Of a stretch of 64,000 nucleotides of DNA, positions 9,689 through 16,926 are shown piece by piece (the stretch's first letter is position 1; every line of letters begins with the position of its first letter). Made by a program: the position numbers and the translations under genes. The stretch is taken from the NCBI GenBank assembly GCA_950054485.1, contig CATLPD010000002.1, positions 1 to 64,000 of the forward strand. The letters are read 5' to 3'. This DNA comes from an uncultured Alphaproteobacteria bacterium. Lineage in GTDB: Bacteria > Pseudomonadota > Alphaproteobacteria > Micavibrionales > CSBR16-224. The notes beneath the pieces were generated by a model. The model was not told the origin of the DNA and ran no database searches. It worked only from the letters and a program-made list of their open reading frames with translations.

Positions 9689-10887
9689 GGCCGGCCGCCC
9701 AGATTTAAACCGAGAAATCCTGATGTTATATTTAGATCGCCACGACGGAAAGTCGCACGACCGCTCATACCGGGCAGTAATTCTTCCTGATATGTATCAA
9801 GACGCGCGACGACATGTGCCGTACGACTGACGGGATCAATTTCACCATGCACACGTGTGATCGTAGCAGCATAGTTTCTACCGCTTTCGTTCACGTATAT
9901 TTCTGCGGGCGTACCGACATTGATCCACTTCAGCCACTCCGATGGTATCAGAAGTTCTGCTTGCAAAGGCTCTGTTGATCCGATCTGCATCAAAACACGA
10001 CCCGAACGCGATGCCTCGAACGCATTCGCCTCTCTATCCATCACGCGACCATTAAAGGGCGCATATATTGTGCAGCGTCTCTCAACGGCTTGCGCCTGTT
10101 CCAGCAGAGCGCGATTTTGTTCGTTTTGCTCGACGGCGCTTAGGTATTCGACTTCAGACATCGTGTTGTTTTGTTGCAGGCGATCAAGCGCCTCAACCTG
10201 ACGACGTGAAAGCCTGAAGCGCGCCTGCATTTCTGACACACGCGCACGTTCAAAATCGCATCTGTACTCAACCAGGACATCCCCTTCGTTGAACTTTTCG
10301 CCATTGTCAAATGGCATTGATAAAATAACACCGTCCATGCTGCCTGATATAACGGCCGATTTGACCGAAGTCAGAACAGCTTGGACGGTGAGGTTCTCGC
10401 CGAGATTATCCAGTTCCGGGGAATAACTCGGCGATAAAACGTTTGATGTGCTTAAGCTATCAATAGGATCAATGGCGTTTTCAGCCCCTGAAACAGCTTC
10501 ATCATTAAAGTCGACTTGCGTAAATTCTGTTGTGGGGGTATCGCTCGCTTGTTCTTCTGCGTAGTAATCATTAGTGCTTTCCGATATCTGGGTGCTTTCA
10601 TCCGCGCCTTCAAAGGCCTCATCGGTAGAGATGTTCTGGTCTTCATCATCCTCGACATTCAGCCCACCTGATGTCTCGTATATCGGTGCGGCAATTTCCA
10701 CATCGGGCGGGGTTGTGTAATCAGAAAGAATGGACATCTGCGCGGCTGTTTTGACATCCATTGTTTCCACGGGCTGTGTATAAAGCTTTTGCGCCCACCA
10801 TATCCCCAACAGCGTAACACCAAACACAGTAGCTATAACGAAAAAGTTCTTTTTCTTTTTGCTGGTATCTACGGGGCGTTTATCCAT
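9685..10887 (-). CDS. HlyD/AcrA-type periplasmic adaptor with long acidic linker
   Basis: This membrane fusion protein of about 400 residues has an N-terminal anchor (NFFVIATVFGVTLLGIWW). A low-complexity, very acidic and Ser/Thr-rich stretch covers about residues 45-150. A typical RND-style adaptor follows: lipoyl domain (VISGSMDGVILSMPFDNGEKF), hairpin (VEALDRLQQNNTMSEVEYL), second lipoyl half (IYAPFNGRVMDREA) and beta-barrel. I place the start at the ATG at 10887 rather than the GTG two codons upstream, because a G-rich Shine-Dalgarno lies just before it. It overlaps the TolC gene end by 8 bases. It should bridge an inner membrane partner to the TolC-like protein. No RND pump or ABC transporter is adjacent. 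Confidence 0.85.
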   Translation of the reverse strand: MDKRPVDTSKKKKNFFVIATVFGVTLLGIWWAQKLYTQPVETMDVKTAAQMSILSDYTTPPDVEIAAPIYETSGGLNVEDDEDQNISTDEAFEGADESTQISESTNDYYAEEQASDTPTTEFTQVDFNDEAVSGAENAIDPIDSLSTSNVLSPSYSPELDNLGENLTVQAVLTSVKSAVISGSMDGVILSMPFDNGEKFNEGDVLVEYRCDFERARVSEMQARFRLSRRQVEALDRLQQNNTMSEVEYLSAVEQNEQNRALLEQAQAVERRCTIYAPFNGRVMDREANAFEASRSGRVLMQIGSTEPLQAELLIPSEWLKWINVGTPAEIYVNESGRNYAATITRVHGEIDPVSRTAHVVARLDTYQEELLPGMSGRATFRRGDLNITSGFLGLNLGGRP

Positions 10888-12358
10888 TACCACCCCCGAT
10901 ACGTTGCTCTGCTAATGTAAAAAGGTCCAGACGCTTGTAATCGCTGTAATCAAAGCCAATTGAGTTTGCAAAGCGTGCAAAAGTTGAGTGGACAGAGGCG
11001 GCGCTATTCAAATGCTTAAGCTCGGCAATTAAAGCATCCATGCTGATATTTACAAATTCAAGCCCGCCAATTAAACCGACATCCCTACGTTTTTCAAGGC
11101 GCACAGCCTCTGCCGTATATTTTTTAGACAGGCGGTTAAGTGCCGCATAGCGATCGTTGGCATTTTCGTGCAAGCGCTTTGCTATATAAACTTGCGCAGC
11201 CACTGCAGCAATCAGGGCGCGACGACGCGCATCAGCAAGTGCCTGCTGTTGTTTTGCGCGCTCATACCGCGAGGAGAACGTAATAATGTTGTTTATGTTC
11301 TGCGTAAGGGACGCTGTGAGGCTTAACCAGCGATTATCGACAAGAAACTTGTTTTCATCATAATTCGCATTCACCAAAAGATTAAGACCAGGAATTGTTT
11401 CATATATCTGCAGCTTCACGTCGCGCTCAGCGATCTTTTTATTTAGAAGCTCCTCAGCAATTTCAGGACGTTTCTTGAGCGCAAAATCGACGAAATCTTC
11501 AGCGCTCCCTTTAATGTTCATGAAACTGTCAAATTCGAATATATTTTCAGGGTATATTAGAACAAGCGGCTTATCTAAAGGGTATGAAATCAGAGCCTTC
11601 AACTCTATTTCAGCGAGGGAGAACTCCTCGTATATAGACAGCAGACTGGCACGCTTTTCCAGCATCTCGACCTCTGCAGAATGAATGCGACTCTGCTCAA
11701 GGTCCCCCGCACTTCTTGCCGCCTCAAGGTTTTCAAGCTGACGGTCAGATTCTGCATTGATGTCAGCTATGCGACCACCTAATTCACGGCTTACTGCTGT
11801 GCGCCAATAGGCACTATATACATCCATTATGATGTTTTGACGAACCTTTCGGGCGCGCTCCTCTGCAATGATGGCGCGATCAACAGCGGATTTTGAACGG
11901 TATATGCTTAAAACGCTATCCAGAACATTCCAGTTCATCTCCAACAATGACGTAAAGCGGGTAGGCTCTGCTGAAATAGAAGGCTCAAGGGACTGAGTGC
12001 CTGTAATCGTGGATTGGCTGGAGCTGGCCCCGTCATTGTTACGGGTCAGAAAGTCAGCTTTTGCGGTCAAAGAGGGCAGAGCACTCAGCTTTTGCAAATC
12101 AGCATCGCTCATTGCGACTTGATAATCCTTTTCAGCAATTCTCGCATCAAGGTTATATTCCAAAGCGCGGTCAATCGCCCCCTCCAGAGACAGGGATTCA
12201 ACGCCAGCTTCGGGATAGATATCATTCAAATCGTTTCGGATAATTTCAGAAGAGGACATTTGCAATGTTGCAGGCGCATTGCAGCCCACAGCCATAACAC
12301 ATACTGCAAGTAACGCGGGCAATAAACACCCTTTATTTATCAAATTAAATATCTGCAT
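10880..12358 (-). CDS. TolC-family outer membrane lipoprotein
   Basis: This 492-residue protein has a lipoprotein signal peptide (LLAVCVMAVGC, cysteine near residue 26) and two outer membrane efflux protein repeats rich in long amphipathic helices (SLEGAIDRALEYNLDARIAE, later FVDFALKKRPEIAEELLNKK). It would form the trimeric outer membrane tunnel. It is the first gene of the minus-strand cluster. A promoter-like sequence and a palindrome lie just upstream, and a GGGGA Shine-Dalgarno sits 5 bases before the ATG. The family is clear; which substrate uses this tunnel is inferred from the cluster. Confidence 0.9.
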   Translation of the reverse strand: MQIFNLINKGCLLPALLAVCVMAVGCNAPATLQMSSSEIIRNDLNDIYPEAGVESLSLEGAIDRALEYNLDARIAEKDYQVAMSDADLQKLSALPSLTAKADFLTRNNDGASSSQSTITGTQSLEPSISAEPTRFTSLLEMNWNVLDSVLSIYRSKSAVDRAIIAEERARKVRQNIIMDVYSAYWRTAVSRELGGRIADINAESDRQLENLEAARSAGDLEQSRIHSAEVEMLEKRASLLSIYEEFSLAEIELKALISYPLDKPLVLIYPENIFEFDSFMNIKGSAEDFVDFALKKRPEIAEELLNKKIAERDVKLQIYETIPGLNLLVNANYDENKFLVDNRWLSLTASLTQNINNIITFSSRYERAKQQQALADARRRALIAAVAAQVYIAKRLHENANDRYAALNRLSKKYTAEAVRLEKRRDVGLIGGLEFVNISMDALIAELKHLNSAASVHSTFARFANSIGFDYSDYKRLDLFTLAEQRIGGGNG

Positions 12359-12388
12359 TTGTCCCCGGAACTGGGATTTTTTTTAGAT

Positions 12389-12402
12389 AGGCAGAACTGC
12401 CT
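12389..12402. promoter_or_regulatory. Palindrome AGGCAG-AA-CTGCCT in the leader of the adhesin-export operon
   Basis: Perfect 6-bp arms with a 2-base spacer lie between the predicted -10 element and the TolC start codon. It could be an operator or an RNA hairpin in the leader. There is no T-tract after it on either strand, so it is unlikely to be a terminator. Confidence 0.5.
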
Positions 12403-12411
12403 TATATATTC

Positions 12412-12440
12412 ATGTTAAATTATCCGAATCGAAAAAGCAA
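12412..12440 (-). promoter_or_regulatory. Candidate sigma-70 promoter of the adhesin-export operon
   Basis: On the minus strand a TTGCTT -35 (12435-12440) is separated by 17 bases from a TAACAT -10 (12412-12417). This puts transcription start roughly 45 bases before the TolC ATG. Both boxes match the consensus in 4 of 6 positions. Confidence 0.45.
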
Positions 12441-12468
12441 GTCTTTGTTTATAAAATGTTAAATTACA

Positions 12469-12493
12469 AAAGCAGACCCTATGGGCCTGCTTT
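12469..12493 (-). terminator. Rho-independent-like terminator after the DHH gene
   Basis: Read on the minus strand, AAAGCAGGCCC and GGGTCTGCTTT form an 11-bp stem with one G-T pair and a 3-base loop. The end of the stem is a run of four T. It sits 36 bases after the DHH gene stop and before the promoter of the next operon. Confidence 0.65.
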
Positions 12494-12528
12494 AAACTAT
12501 TGGTGTTTTTATTGAAAGGCGGGATGCT

Positions 12529-13455
12529 TCAGCTCATTTCCGAGATAAGTTCTTTGTGAACTTTCTCGCATTCGTCATTGCTAATTTGGCATGTTCCAGC
12601 AGCATGATGTCCGCCGCCGCCATACTTTAGCATTAATGCTCCGACGTTTGTATCCGAGCTACGGTCAAGGATCGACTTGCCGACGGCAAATACGGTATTT
12701 TGTTTTTGGCGACCCCATATAACATGCATGGAAATATTACTGTCAGGGTAGAGTGCGTATATCATAAAGCGGTTTCCGCAATAAATCGTTTCCTCTTCGC
12801 GCAGGTCCAGTACAACAAGGTTATTGTACTGTCTGGTGCATCTTTTGATTTGGTCTTTGAAGAGGGGTTCATGTTCTCTGTAGAGATCTACGCGCTCTTT
12901 TACATCGGGTAACTCCAGAATTTCGTCGATGTTTTGAAATTCGGCACAGTGGTCAATCAGTTGCATCATAAGATCATAGTTAGAGATGCGAAATTCTCTA
13001 AAACGTCCAAGTCCGGTGCGCGCATCCATTAAAAAGCTTAGCAACTCCCATCCTTCAGGGTTTAAAATATCTTCTTTGGAAAATTGTGCTGAATCCGCCT
13101 TGTCTACAGCCGTCATCATTGCCTTAAAGCTTTCGGGAAACTTTTCTGCCCCGCCGTAATAATCATAAACGACGCGCGCCGCTGATGGTGCTTCAGTATC
13201 AATAATATGATTCTTGTAATCTTCTTTGACGCGTGTTTTTTCACTTGAATGGTGGTCAAACACCAGATGTGCGTCCTTGACGTATGGCAAATTGGTTACG
13301 ATATCGCGATCGGTAATGTCAATTGTGCCATCCTGCATGTCTTTCGGATGGACGAATAGAATATCGTCTACTAGCTTGATGTGTTTTAAAAGTACGGCAC
13401 AAACTAGACCGTCCATATCGCTTCTGGTTACAAGTCTGTATTTTTTTTCTGACAT
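12529..13455 (-). CDS. DHH-family phosphoesterase
   Basis: This 308-residue cytoplasmic protein has the DHH superfamily motifs in order: TRSDMDGLVCAVLL (residues 10-23), a conserved Asp region (DRDIVTNLP), the DHH triad itself (VFDHHSSEKT) and a C-terminal DHHA1 domain ending GGGGHHAAGTC. The family hydrolyses phosphodiester or phosphoanhydride bonds, for example in nanoRNA, cyclic dinucleotides or polyphosphate, using Mn2+ bound by these Asp and His residues. The exact substrate cannot be told. It is a single-gene unit with a terminator downstream and a 143-base gap to the next gene. Confidence 0.87.
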   Translation of the reverse strand: MSEKKYRLVTRSDMDGLVCAVLLKHIKLVDDILFVHPKDMQDGTIDITDRDIVTNLPYVKDAHLVFDHHSSEKTRVKEDYKNHIIDTEAPSAARVVYDYYGGAEKFPESFKAMMTAVDKADSAQFSKEDILNPEGWELLSFLMDARTGLGRFREFRISNYDLMMQLIDHCAEFQNIDEILELPDVKERVDLYREHEPLFKDQIKRCTRQYNNLVVLDLREEETIYCGNRFMIYALYPDSNISMHVIWGRQKQNTVFAVGKSILDRSSDTNVGALMLKYGGGGHHAAGTCQISNDECEKVHKELISEMS

Positions 13456-13591
13456 TTTTATTGCCTTCTGTTTAGGAAAAAATTGAATAAGTTCAAAAAT
13501 TATATTCGCATCAAAACTCTAAAAAAACATTAAATTCTTTCGGCAAATTTTCAAGAGTATGTAGAAAAAATGTGATATTAAAAAATAAACA

Positions 13592-13606
13592 CCCCTTTTT
13601 AAGGGG
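13592..13606 (-). terminator. Terminator hairpin overlapping the stop codon of the PP2C-like gene
   Basis: On the minus strand CCCCTT, a 3-base A loop and AAGGGG form a 6-bp stem, followed by TGTTTATTTTTTAA. The stop codon (13599-13601) lies in the loop and stem region. Confidence 0.5.
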
Positions 13607-14510
13607 CTCTTGGCGTGGATTGCCTTTTTGCATTAAAGTCCGTTTTGTTTCCCAGCTTGATGGCTTGTAATGCACTGTCATTTGCGGATGAAATTTCCAC
13701 TGGCTTGGAATAGGATATTTCGCCCATTTTCTGGGCGAATGTAATTTCGACAGATTTTCTGAATAGTTCTATGTCTGCGGGTTTGCCTCCGTTTGCGTCA
13801 AAGACGGCGGTCATATAGTTTCCTTGTGGACTGTCGTGATGGAATGTCTGACTTGTCGCAGATATATTGTCTTTAGATCCGGCCTCAATTCCTATTTCTG
13901 TTACTTTCTTTGCTAAATTTATTGCGTCTTTTGGTGTTTCCAACAAGTACCTGCCAATTTTTTCATGAAATGGCATGTCGCTTTTTTTTAGCTTGTCGCA
14001 GGAATCATATACAGGCACTCCATCGCTACAGCTAAGAATATGCAGTTCCTGTCCGTCTTCCAACTTAACATCGTAAATGTTTGTGGCGTTATCGACATTT
14101 TGATCAGTTTTCCAGCTAAAGGCTTCTCCCAGCCATAATTGCCCATTTTGAACATTCTGAGAGATAATTTCTACGGTGCCTTTGTTTCTATCGACTACAT
14201 AAATGTGCGTTAGGGTATCTCCAACGGTTCCATTAACGACACTTATTTGACCATTGCCGTCAGATTGCACCGAGTTTATCGTCGCGGCAGTGTCAAAATC
14301 TTCTTTAAAGCTCCCCGTAAGCGTTTCTCGTACTAGGTCTTCTTCAATTTTATGGATCAATTGAATCATCTCTTCAGGGGTTTTTACAGCATTGGTGCTG
14401 ATACCTGCAAAAACGCTATCCTGTTGTATGCCGTTGGGCAGAGCGCCTATAAAAGAGCTCTGTTTTTTCAGTCCCTGTGATTGATATGCTGACAAATAAA
14501 CCATGGTCAT
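13599..14510 (-). CDS. Degenerate PP2C (PPM)-like protein, possible pseudophosphatase
   Basis: This 303-residue protein has no signal peptide. Several segments line up with PPM phosphatase motifs: QQDSVFAG near residue 30 (motif I, normally NQD/NED), VVNGTVGDTLTHIYVVDR (the 'GDSRAY' strand), LHILSCSDGVP (the SDG metal-binding motif) and AGSKDNISA (the GS-x-DN motif). The usual motif II DG-x-GG is missing, replaced near residue 40 by unrelated sequence. The protein is therefore either a highly divergent phosphatase or a catalytically dead relative. It is flanked by an IS6 element, and the region is AT-rich compared with the neighbouring housekeeping genes. The family call is by motif order only and is moderately secure. 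Confidence 0.6.
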   Translation of the reverse strand: MTMVYLSAYQSQGLKKQSSFIGALPNGIQQDSVFAGISTNAVKTPEEMIQLIHKIEEDLVRETLTGSFKEDFDTAATINSVQSDGNGQISVVNGTVGDTLTHIYVVDRNKGTVEIISQNVQNGQLWLGEAFSWKTDQNVDNATNIYDVKLEDGQELHILSCSDGVPVYDSCDKLKKSDMPFHEKIGRYLLETPKDAINLAKKVTEIGIEAGSKDNISATSQTFHHDSPQGNYMTAVFDANGGKPADIELFRKSVEITFAQKMGEISYSKPVEISSANDSALQAIKLGNKTDFNAKRQSTPRAP

Positions 14511-14658
14511 ATTATGAAATATAATAATTTAAATAATATTAATTAATGATAATCTCCACTACGCAAAATGAAGGAAAGAAATAAATATGCATGAAATGCA
14601 GATTTCTCTCTACAACTAACTTTTTTCGCCAATTTTAAAAATGGTGTGGCCGTGGTGA

Positions 14659-15572
14659 TGTCAGACTAACGCGAACTTTTCTCCGGATGCTCACTACGTC
14701 AAATATCAGGCAACAAGAATTTCATTCCAGATATTGACTGAAACATTTCTTAAACTTTTAAAATGTGGTCTTTTTTCGATGTGGTGTTGATGGTTAAAAT
14801 GGTTCTGAAACGTGGACTGAATTGCCGTGAATTTTTGCAAAGATCGGGCAAGTCTAAATTTATTCATCATCTTCTCCCGTCGTCGAAAATGCAGGTGCGA
14901 ATTTTCAATTTGATTGTTCTTATATTGCCGCGTTTCATGAATATCCACCATATTTAAATCGCGCATTGCGGCGCGGTAAGATTTCAATTTATCGGTAGTA
15001 ATTTCTTTAGGCCTACCATGATTTCTGACCAGTTTTCTGAGAACTTTTCTAACCGATTTTTTATCTCGGCGTTTTGTAACGAAACAGTCTAAAACCGTGC
15101 CCTCATGGTCGATTACCCGCCATAGGTAATGAAGTTCACCCTTGATTTTGACGAAAACCTCATCGATATGCCAGCGCCAATTTGATGGAGAGTGCGCGCG
15201 TTTTTTCTTGAGCTCTTGCGCAACAATAGGGCCAAGTTTTTCTACCCAATATCGAATGGTTTCATGCGTGATATCAATGCCACGTTCGTGCAAAATATCT
15301 TCAACCTGTCGCAGGCTAAGTGGATATCGAACGTAATACATGATCGCGAGTTTTATGATTTCAGGACTTGATTTGTAATATTTGAATGGATTAATCTTGC
15401 TCATATCTTAACTATACCGTGAAAAAGCAAAAAAACAAAGGCATGGACATTTAGTGGGTTGCCAAGTTTCCATTTAAATGGTCTTCTGTAGCGGGGTTAA
15501 ATTAAAAGGTCAAATTGAGGGCTGAAAGTGCGATTTCTGGAAAAATTCAAAAAAAGCCGTTTTAGTCTGACA
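14659..15572 (-). mobile_element. IS6-family insertion sequence with readable inverted-repeat ends
   Basis: The element of about 914 bp is bounded by 11-bp inverted repeats, TGTCAGACTAA at 14659-14669 and its reverse complement at 15562-15572. It encodes one transposase on the minus strand. I see no 8-bp target duplication: the flanks are CGTGGTGA and AGACCGAA. This fits a copy whose two sides no longer descend from one insertion event, as happens when IS6 elements recombine or delete adjacent DNA. The right end lies inside a pilin-like reading frame. Confidence 0.75.
14706..15404 (-). CDS. IS6-family (IS26/IS240-like) DDE transposase
   Basis: This 232-residue protein is full length for the family and uninterrupted. 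An N-terminal helix-turn-helix region (LRQVEDILHERGIDITHETI) precedes the catalytic core. The DDE triad is visible as WHIDEVFVKI, ITTDKLKSY and NNQIENSHLHFRRRE, the last being the IS6 region where E is followed by a basic helix. It acts on the ends of its own element. Nothing in the sequence suggests inactivation. The stop lies 47 bases from the left inverted repeat, and the start is 158 bases from the right one. Confidence 0.92.
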   Translation of the reverse strand: MSKINPFKYYKSSPEIIKLAIMYYVRYPLSLRQVEDILHERGIDITHETIRYWVEKLGPIVAQELKKKRAHSPSNWRWHIDEVFVKIKGELHYLWRVIDHEGTVLDCFVTKRRDKKSVRKVLRKLVRNHGRPKEITTDKLKSYRAAMRDLNMVDIHETRQYKNNQIENSHLHFRRREKMMNKFRLARSLQKFTAIQSTFQNHFNHQHHIEKRPHFKSLRNVSVNIWNEILVA

Positions 15573-15692
15573 AGACCGAAAGAGCTGCAAACAGTGCAAC
15601 AGCGATGAGTATAAGGAACAGAGCATTTCCGGATTGGTGTTTCATATTTTAAGTATAGGATAAAAATGTGGCGAAAATAAGGCTGAAAATGA
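15405..15692. other. Gene-poor stretch: IS leader plus truncated pilin-like frame
   Basis: From 15405 to about 15561 is the non-coding right part of the IS6 element. It includes a palindromic CCATTTAAATGG at 15470-15481 and no recognisable gene. From 15562 to 15645 is the remnant of a pilin-like gene. From 15646 to 15692 nothing is seen beyond the approach to tRNA-Ser. Confidence 0.6.
15562..15645 (-). pseudogene. Pilin/pseudopilin-like gene truncated by the IS6 element
   Basis: A minus-strand frame of 27 residues begins MKHQSGNALFLILIAVALFAALS and then reads directly into the inverted repeat of the IS, whose TTGTCAGACTAA supplies the last residues and the stop. I recognise the hydrophobic segment as the conserved N-terminus of a family of alphaproteobacterial proteins that normally continue ...ALSYAVTQS for a further 150 or more residues. 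It resembles a prepilin N-terminal helix. The rest of the gene is not found immediately beyond the other end of the IS. It is therefore a 5' remnant. Confidence 0.65.
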
Positions 15693-15782
15693 TGGCGGAG
15701 AGACAGGGATTCGAACCCTGGATGGGCTTGCACCCATGCCGGTTTTCAAGACCGGTGCATTCAACCGCTCTGCCATCTCTCC
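15693..15782 (-). tRNA. tRNA-Ser (anticodon UGA)
   Basis: The minus strand folds as a 90-nt class II tRNA: acceptor GGAGAGA pairing with TCTCTCC, anticodon loop CTTGAAA (TGA at 15748-15746), a long variable arm, GTTCGAATC T-loop, discriminator G and an encoded CCA at 15693-15695. It reads UCN codons, mainly UCA. The stem, loop and variable-arm layout are all as expected. Confidence 0.96.
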
Positions 15783-15917
15783 GCATGAACTGTATAAAAG
15801 CGTGCTATTTTTAACATTACTTGACAAAATTGCAAAGCGATTTTTTCAAAAAATTTATTTGCTTTCCAAAGTTTCAAACATAGCTTATTTTTAGAGTTAT
15901 TATCGACGGGAGCACTC

Positions 15918-16901
15918 ATGAAACGAAGTATCTTTACCGCAATCGCGGCCTTTTTTCTTGTTCTTTTGGCAGGTCAGTCTGCATATTCATCACAGCAAAG
16001 TTTTCAGGGCTGGCTTGACGATACGCGTCAAGAAGCACTGAGAAAGGGAATTAGCCCGCAGATCGTGAACGAGGCCTTGCATTCAGGCCTCAGCCCCATT
16101 CAGCGCATTATCGAGCTGGACCGTAAACAGCCTGAAGGTAAAATCACTTTTGCAACTTATCGTGAACGTATCGTTAATGCGCAGCGTATTGCAAAAGGGC
16201 GTCAGATGATGCGCGAACATGAAGCACTTTTGAATGAGGTCGGCGCCAAATACGGTGTTCAGCCACAATATATTGTTGCATTATGGGGTATTGAAACGAA
16301 TTTTGGCTCGAATACCGGTGGTTTTGATGTCATTAATGCGCTTGCGACTTTGGCGTACGATGGACGCCGCCGTCAATTTTTCACGGACGAGCTTATGAAT
16401 GCGCTGAAAATTCTGGATCAGGGCCATATCAAATATAGCGATATGAAGGGGTCCTGGGCCGGAGCTATGGGGCAGTCGCAATTTATGCCCTCCAGTTTTC
16501 TAGCATATGCGCAGGATTATGACGGTGACAGCCATAAAGATATTTGGAATACAAGGGCTGACGTTTTTGCCTCCGCCGCAAACTATCTATCCAGAAGCGG
16601 CTGGAAGGGTGATGAGCGCTGGGGCCGTCTTGTAGAGCTGCCAAGCAGTTTTTCACGTGATCTGGAAGGTCTGGACGTCAAAAAGTCATTGGCTGAATGG
16701 CAGCGTTTGGGCGTGCGCCGCGCAAATGGCAAGGATTTGCCGATTGTAGAGGGAATGACAGCTTCGGTTGTTCAGCCTGACGGCAAGGGTAATTCGGCGT
16801 ATCTTGTGTATAATAATTATAGGGTCACGATGAAGTGGAATAAATCGACGTATTTTGCAACTTCGGTTGGCCTACTTGCAGATGCCATAGCCGCATATTA
16901 G
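15918..16901 (+). CDS. mltB: Lytic murein transglycosylase, MltB family
   Basis: This 327-residue exported enzyme has an N-terminal signal peptide (FFLVLLAGQSAYS, cleavage near 25). It cleaves the MurNAc-GlcNAc bond of peptidoglycan to give 1,6-anhydro ends. The catalytic glutamate is in ALWGIETNFGSNTGGF (residues about 123-138), followed by the substrate-binding stretch WAGAMGQSQFMPSSFLAYA and a YLSRSGW helix typical of SLT_2/MltB. There is no lipobox, so it is periplasmic rather than lipid-anchored. It is the first gene of a plus-strand run with rlpA (25-base gap) and dacC, all acting on the cell wall. The Shine-Dalgarno is GGGAG. Confidence 0.93.
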   Translation: MKRSIFTAIAAFFLVLLAGQSAYSSQQSFQGWLDDTRQEALRKGISPQIVNEALHSGLSPIQRIIELDRKQPEGKITFATYRERIVNAQRIAKGRQMMREHEALLNEVGAKYGVQPQYIVALWGIETNFGSNTGGFDVINALATLAYDGRRRQFFTDELMNALKILDQGHIKYSDMKGSWAGAMGQSQFMPSSFLAYAQDYDGDSHKDIWNTRADVFASAANYLSRSGWKGDERWGRLVELPSSFSRDLEGLDVKKSLAEWQRLGVRRANGKDLPIVEGMTASVVQPDGKGNSAYLVYNNYRVTMKWNKSTYFATSVGLLADAIAAY

Positions 16902-16926
16902 AATAATAAAAAGATTCGGGGGAACT

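Noticed and set aside
12361-12375. TCCC...GGGA hairpin over the TolC Shine-Dalgarno as a translational switch
   Set aside because: The stem is only 4 bp and no alternative structure or sensor is visible.
15497-15827. Minus-strand open frames over the tRNA-Ser region
   Set aside because: They run across the tRNA and the IS leader, and only mirror those sequences.
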